Assembly: GCF_040712315.1 (NCBI RefSeq)
Contig: NC_134022.1
Span: forward strand, 5,208,001 to 5,272,000
Source of the DNA: Castanea sativa
Lineage: Eukaryota > Streptophyta > Magnoliopsida > Fagales > Fagaceae
Direction of reading: 5' to 3'
Length of the DNA stretch: 64,000 nucleotides
A model generated the notes under the pieces. The model searched no databases, was not told where the DNA came from, and was given only the letters and a program-made list of their open reading frames with translations. Below are positions 58,578 to 64,000 of the stretch, in pieces. How positions within the stretch are numbered: position 1 is the stretch's first letter; every line of letters begins with the position of its first letter. A program made the position numbers and the translations under genes.

Positions 58578-60056
58578 CTAAATTAAAGCTTTGAGGTCCT
58601 TAAACCCCATGCCACCTTCCGCCTTTGGGGAACACAACTTTTCCCAAGAAACCCAAGCCATTTTCCTCTCCCTATCCTTTTGACCCCACCAGAAATTGCT
58701 CATCATAGAATTTAGCTCCTTACACAACGTGTCAGGAATTTTAAAACAACTCATCGTGTACGTTGGTGTTGCTTGCACTACTGCTTTTATTAAAATTTCC
58801 CTCCCAGCGTGAGAGAGGAGCTTGCCCTTCCAACCCGCTATTCTTTTCCCTACTTGGTCCTTGATGCGGTTAAAAGCCTTTTTTTCCCCCCTCCCCACCA
58901 ACGGTGGCAGCCCTAGATACTTCTCGTGGTGTTTAACTACTCTTGCCCCCAATTTCTCCTTCACATAATTCTTAACCTCCCCACTAGTGTTCTTGCTAAA
59001 ATATAGGGAGGTTTTTTCTCTATTGAGTTTTTGCCCCGAATCCCTTTCATAATCTTCAAGTACCTTCAATACTCTATCACATTCTTCCCTCGTGGCACTA
59101 CAAAACAATATGCTATCGTTGGCAAAAAGCAAATGAGATATTCTCGGAGCTCCCCTACAAACTGCAATCCCCCTAAGCTGCCCTTCCCTTTCCTCCTTTT
59201 TAAACATCGCCGAAAGGCCTTCGGCACATAAAAGGAACAAATAGGGGGATATTGGGTCACCTTGACACAGCCCCCTTGAAGGAACTATTCTCCCTTTTGG
59301 TTCGCCATTGATCAACACTGAGTAGGAGACCGTAGTTACGCACATCATTATTAGAGAAATCCACTTGTCATGAAAACCCATCTTTCGCATCATCGCTTCC
59401 AAGTACACCCACTCGACCCTATCGTAGGCCTTACTCATGTCAAGCTTAATTGCCATTAAAGCCTCCTTCCCTTTCTTCCTTTGGTCAATGCAATGCATGG
59501 TTTCAAAGGCCACTAGCACATTGTCTGTAATAAGCCTACCCGGAACAAATGCGCTCTGAGAATCATCGATCACTACTGCAAGAACTCTTTTCAATCTATT
59601 CGCAAGAATCTTGGAGATTAATTTGTACACAAAGTTGCATAGGCTTATTGGCCTAAACTCAGTAATCTTTTGAGGGGATTTCACCTTCGGAATGAGGCAT
59701 ATATATGTTTCATTTAACCCCCTCGGCATTGTGCCTGTATTGAGGGTAGTAAGAACACAATTGACAACCGCTGGACCAACAATATCCCAATAGTGTTTAA
59801 AGAAAATCGGAGACATACCATCCGGTCCGGGAGCTATTGTGGGGTGCATTTGCTTAAGGGCCCCCCATACTTCCTCTGCTTTAAAGGCCGTAAGCAACTC
59901 TTCATTCATTTCCGGGGTGACACGATTTGTAATTGAGTTCAGGCTAGCATCAAAGCTAGTTGGCTGGTTAGAGTGGTAAATGTTTTCAAAGTAGTCCATG
60001 ATAGTGCGTTCCCTACCCTCCTTATCTTCCACCCACACTCCATCTGTGTTTTGCAA
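58578..60056 (-). pseudogene. LINE reverse transcriptase, catalytic Asp changed
   Basis: A long open frame of 492 residues. It contains APGPDGMSPIFFKHYWD, FRPISLCNFVYKLISKILA, SAFVPGRLITDNVLVAFE, the motif A IKLDMSKAYDRVEW (about residues 204-217) and SRGLCQGDPISPYLFLLCAE. The catalytic box is FANDSILF, where active plant LINEs have F-A-D-D; the first Asp of the pair is Asn. C-terminal landmarks KYLGLPPLVGR, GREILIKAV and FWWGQKD follow. A one-base shift near 58590 ends the frame. The first ATG (60056) lies at the truncation border. Confidence 0.93.
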
Positions 60057-60069
60057 CCCTGTATTATTA

Positions 60070-61721
60070 GTTCCAAGATTATTATTCTTTTAAATCTAGG
60101 TAAATTTTGGACTTAATAAAATAACTGAATGATACACGCATAGTGTGGCTCCCTTTGTATGATCAAACATAGATTTGTGTGTGCAAAATATTTTAGCGGA
60201 CCTTGATTGGACATGCCCAAAAACACATAATTGGTCTCTAAACTTTAGTCCATGAACAATTTTAGTTTCTAAAATTGAAATTGATTGTTTTTAGTCCCTC
60301 AAATGACGTGGTCAAACAAAAAACTCACACATCATCACTTCATTAGACATATTAAGGACCAAAAGAGATAATTTTAAATTTGTCCAAGACTAAAAGTAAT
60401 CACTTGAAACTTGTTGGGGTCTTTTTGTGGCCGGTACATGAGTTGCGCCTGGATTTGATGGCTAGATCTAGGTTGTTGGAGAGTCAAGCACGAAACCCTT
60501 ACCAATGGATCCCTTATTGGCCGATTCTATGGTATTTCCCTAAAGTGATAAAATAGCATAATGAGTATTTGAAATAGGGAAAACAAATTGTGTGGAAGAG
60601 TTTATTCCTTTATACAAATAAATAAGCAAAGGGTAAAAATTTATTAGCTAAATAAAACAAGTATGACACTTAAAATGTAAAAGAAAGCTGAAATAATGTT
60701 GCACAAGACCTTTCTAATAGTTGTTTTGGGTTTCTTTTACATTATTAGAGATCATATTAGGCATTTGATCAAGGACTCAACGGGAAAATAGTCTAGCCTT
60801 AGTGGGAAGCATTCAACAACATGTTGAGCTATTTCGCCATGGTGGGAGGCATATAGTAGTGGCACCTTGAGATATTCAGTTGCTCAATGTGTGACATTCA
60901 TCAGTAATAGTGAAGAGAGCTTAATGGTAATGTCCTAAGATGTTTAGTGGTGCTATTAGTAGCTATTGAGAGAGTGAGAACAAAAGCTGAGTTCGAGCTA
61001 ATTATCGAACAAGATTACATGTTCAAGCTTGACTTATTTTTTGTCGAACATGCTAAAGCTTGTTCATTAATTACTTGACTAATTTATTAATTTCTTGTGT
61101 ATAGTAAAACCATGACCAAAATTTTTACTCTTTTACAAATCTATGAATTGTTTATATTATCAATAACCTACAAATAATAATTTGATATTATATAAACATG
61201 TTTACAAACTTACACAATACAATCTCAAGTCTATATACGCATATTTTTAGACAAGTATACATACAAAAATATATTATTTTATATAATTAAATTGATTATT
61301 ATGTTTACGAGCTTGTTCACGAACCCATATGTTTGAGCTTGACTTGTTTAATAATCAAACCTAAACTTGGACTTGGGCTTGAGCTTGACTTTTTTGCTAA
61401 ATAAACAAAACTTGAAATCTTCACCCATGAAAGAATTTGATGACACTTTCACACCGCTATTATGGAATTGTAGGGATTTGTTGGAGTAACAGTCAGGCCA
61501 AGGCCATATATAAACACTATATCTATATCACATTCACTCCAAGGTATGAAAGAAAAACCTAACACTTGATTACTTTCTTGAAATTTGTGTTTAAGGAGTG
61601 CAGGAGGTTTAAGTTGGCGTCACAATAATGTCACTCTAATTATCATATGTCTTTCAAAAATCCGTTGACGAGTGGTCCATTGTGATAGCACCAACATCAG
61701 CGATGTAGGCGACAATAATAA
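60070..61721. other. Gene-free DNA
   Basis: It has AT-rich text with 'gagcttgacttgttt'-type short repeats near 61020-61400. No gene is supported. Confidence 0.5.
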
Positions 61722-62082
61722 GGCTTTGTTTGGTTTGATGGAAGAGGAAGGAAAAGAAAAGAAAGGAATGACTTTCCTTTGTTTGGTTAGAAATGAAAAC
61801 AAAAGGAAGGAAGAATGGAAGGGAAAATGCTTTTGTGGAATCCATTATTTTTCTCTTAAAATTACTCTTATACCCTTAAAAGGTCTTTTCTATTTTTGTG
61901 AAATGACATTTATATCCTTATTTATTTATAATTTAAAAGGATAAAAATGTAAAATACCTCACATCTTTCCTTTCTCTTCCTCTTCATATCCAAACACACT
62001 TGAGAAAATACTTTCTTTCCCCACTCTTTTTTCTTTTCCTTTCTCTTCTCTTCCCTCCTCTTCCACTAAACCAAACATAGCC
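61722..62082. mobile_element. Tourist-like MITE, copy A
   Basis: The ends ggctttgtttggtttgatgg and, on the other strand, ggctatgtttggtttagtgg match over about 35 bases with few changes. taa flanks both sides (61719-61721, 62083-62085). TWA duplications and GG...TGTTTGG ends fit PIF/Harbinger Tourist elements. Confidence 0.85.
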
Positions 62083-62235
62083 TAAGTCAATTTTCTTCTT
62101 GTATTTGTGTTTATGACCTTGCGGCAGAGGATCACATATTTGTAGTGAACTGAGTTAGCCAATATTTAACCAATAAAGTATAGGAAGAATGATTTGATAA
62201 GAAAGAGAGTATTTTTTTTTTTGCAAAATAACAAC

Positions 62236-62913
62236 TGTGGTGCCCAAACCTAGTGATTTTTCCTTTAGGGAGGAAGAATTTGGGCTCCCAATTTATTTGT
62301 TGGTGGGTTTCCTTGTGCTCCTACTAGATGTTGCCTTAGACATTGCCTTGATAGACTAACCCTCTCACCTTCATTGTCACAAGCCTAGTTCTAACTCCCC
62401 TTCTCTAATTTCCCCTACCTCACTCTCTTTTGTTTTATCTTTCAGCTCTCTCTGTCTCTCTCTCTCTATTCGCCAACCCCTTTTCCATTCTTCCTACTTT
62501 CCCTTTTATAGTCTCCCTTTAGTAGGGATCCAAATTATTACTTTTGCATCAATTCTCATGTAAATTCACTTCTGCCTAGAATCCAAGGAAACTGATTCCT
62601 TTTAAGAATTCTCTTGAAACTTGTACCTGACGCTAAATAGCGTTTGGCAACAAATTTCCCTAAGGCACTAACTAATTGTACTTGGGGGACCGACCTAAAT
62701 CTTACTGTTCCCTCATCAGCCTCCCCTGGCCCATTAGTCGGCATTAGGCCTAACTTGACCCTGATATGGTAGATTTCCTGAGTGCCGATTCTACACATTT
62801 GCACTTTTATTATAAGGCTGGGCCTATTCCAATAGTGTTGGGCCAATTTCAATTACTTGGGCCAGACTTAGTTAATTGGGCTAGTATTGGTTACTTATGC
62901 CCATGTCCCTACA
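62236..62913. mobile_element. Probable solo LTR
   Basis: The sequence starts tgtggtgcccaaacc and ends tgtccctaca, giving TG...CA borders over 678 bp. It is flanked by acaac (62231-62235) and acaat (62914-62918), a 5-bp near-repeat. No coding region follows. Strand is not determined. Confidence 0.5.
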
Positions 62914-63155
62914 ACAATATTATCATTCAACAATATGAGTGATGCATGACAACAATAATATGCAATTTTCTTGTATTGTGGTGATGGCATTGATGGAAGT
63001 GTGAGAGGAGAATTTTGAAAGTTTGGTGATGAACGAACATTTGGTTTTATAGTCACAAATGGAAGGATTCTTTACCACTAAGTTAGTGTTTTGGCACATC
63101 ACCTAGTTTAATGTTAATAGCGTCACATATAAAGAAAGTAAGTGAGGTGAATTAA

Positions 63156-63620
63156 CATTATGTTTGGTTCAATAGGTATAGGAGGGAAAAGAAAGGAAGG
63201 GTTAGGTTGAACAGTAATTTCCTTTGTTTGGTTTCTATGAGAGAAAAGAAAAGATGAGAAATTCAATCTCATGGGCTCAGATTTTACAATCCTTCCATTT
63301 TAAGCGGAAATGAAGAGAAAAACTTCAACCAAAAAAATGGGGCCCAACATATTTGACTTTTCATGTTATGTAATTATATTTCTGTCCATTAATTTTACCT
63401 TTCTTATGAGGGCCTATAAGTAAAAAATATATACTCTTCTTTCCATTTTCTCTCTCTTTTCCAACCAAACATAAATATTTTCTTCTCTTTTCTTTTCTTC
63501 CCCCCCCCCCTATATCCAAACACACCAAAAGGAACTATTTTCTTTTCTTCTCATTTCTATTTCCCTTCTCTTCCTCTTTTCCTTTCTCTTCCATTTCCCT
63601 AGTTATAACCAAACATAGTC
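63156..63620. mobile_element. Tourist-like MITE, copy B
   Basis: The ends cattatgtttggttcaata and, on the other strand, gactatgtttggttataact are related to copy A, and taa flanks both sides (63153-63155, 63621-63623). The inside is GA-rich and CT-rich in mirror order. Confidence 0.75.
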
Positions 63621-63742
63621 TAAATGTTGTGGAAACCAGTTATCATGGCTGATATGGTTGAGAACATGAACGGAGCCATGGTTGGACTAAAGGGGGGGGC
63701 AATGACCCCCCTAATTTAAAAAAAAAAATTATATATGGATAC

Positions 63743-64000
63743 TGTGGGGAGTAAAAGGACCCAAACGGGCATATAGGCCTTTGGACTGTAGCATGGAGGG
63801 CCGACCTGCTCCAGAATTAAACTCTACGAATTGGCCCATACGCCGAGGATCCGAGGGTACAGCCGAGGGCGAGCTTCTCCTCGAACAGATCCAAGAGAAC
63901 TCAAGACTTCATTATCAAGGTCAAGGCACAACTCTGGAAAGACTAATGGTTAAAGGGGGACATCCTGAACCTTCTAGATGCACCAGTGTTAAAGAAAATA
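63743..64000 (+). mobile_element. Start of an LTR cut by the window edge
   Basis: It begins tgtggggagtaaaaggaccc and contains ccgaggatccgaggg and gcttctcctcgaac, wording typical of the gypsy LTRs at 40079 and 1012. The other end lies outside the window. Confidence 0.5.

Larger units (their letters stand above)
57023..60054 (-). mobile_element. 5'-truncated L1-type LINE
   Basis: The element reads on the minus strand: reverse transcriptase, zinc-finger region, RNase H, then an A-tail (T run 57024-57035 on the plus strand). A 15-base target duplication, aaacctgtattatta at 57008-57022 and aaccctgtattatta at 60055-60069, matches at 14 places. The endonuclease and first ORF are absent, as in 5'-truncated LINE insertions made by target-primed reverse transcription. 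Frameshifts and stops lie after the polymerase. Confidence 0.95.

Noticed and set aside
1..64000. CRISPR arrays, operons, toxin-antitoxin or phage genes
   Set aside because: No spaced identical repeats, no prokaryotic gene packing and no such proteins; everything fits plant nuclear DNA.

Overview
This is a stretch of plant nuclear DNA, almost certainly from a eudicot and probably a woody one. The evidence is a MYC2-type bHLH-MYC gene, an intron-containing elongator tRNA-Met gene of the plant type, and dense plant retrotransposons (Ty3/gypsy of the Tat clade, Ty1/copia, L1-type LINE), tRNA-derived SINEs and MITEs. Fagaceae is my guess from the general look of the sequence; I could not test it.

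Layout. 1-1,011: intergenic with a CT/TA microsatellite. 1,012-10,588: a decayed Tat-type gypsy element on the minus strand. It has two RNase H domains, an 81-bp tandem array, and a second, intron-containing gene on the opposite strand next to its 3' LTR. 10,589-24,100: AT-rich gene-free DNA holding a related solo LTR, several MITEs, SINEs and three diverged tandem arrays. 24,191-26,314: the MYC2-like gene, the clearest functional gene. 26,315-40,078: the gene-bearing centre, with a small basic protein gene (33,839), a convergent small gene with a bZIP-like basic region (35,835-36,350, minus; an upstream 5' UTR exon is possible near 39,150-39,330) and tRNA-Met (39,495). 40,079-45,809: a second, internally deleted element of the same gypsy family, on the plus strand, lying inside an older tandem repeat. 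46,961-52,197: a copia element (minus) with LTRs, PBS, PPT and target duplication all recognisable. 57,023-60,054: a 5'-truncated L1-type LINE (minus) with target duplication and an A-tail. 61,722-64,000: two Tourist-like MITEs, a probable solo LTR, and the start of another LTR cut by the window edge.

How it fits together. Host genes sit between about 24 and 40 kb and retrotransposons cluster on both sides. All large elements carry stops, frameshifts or deletions, and several have catalytic Asp changed to Asn, so none looks autonomous. I found no CRISPR, operon or other bacterial feature. The least ordinary object is the antisense gene inside the Tat element: it has its own TATA box, a GT-AG intron and a long coiled coil, and most of its stops are TAG where CAG would be expected. 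Antisense extra ORFs are known in some Tat elements, so the class is described although this copy may not be.
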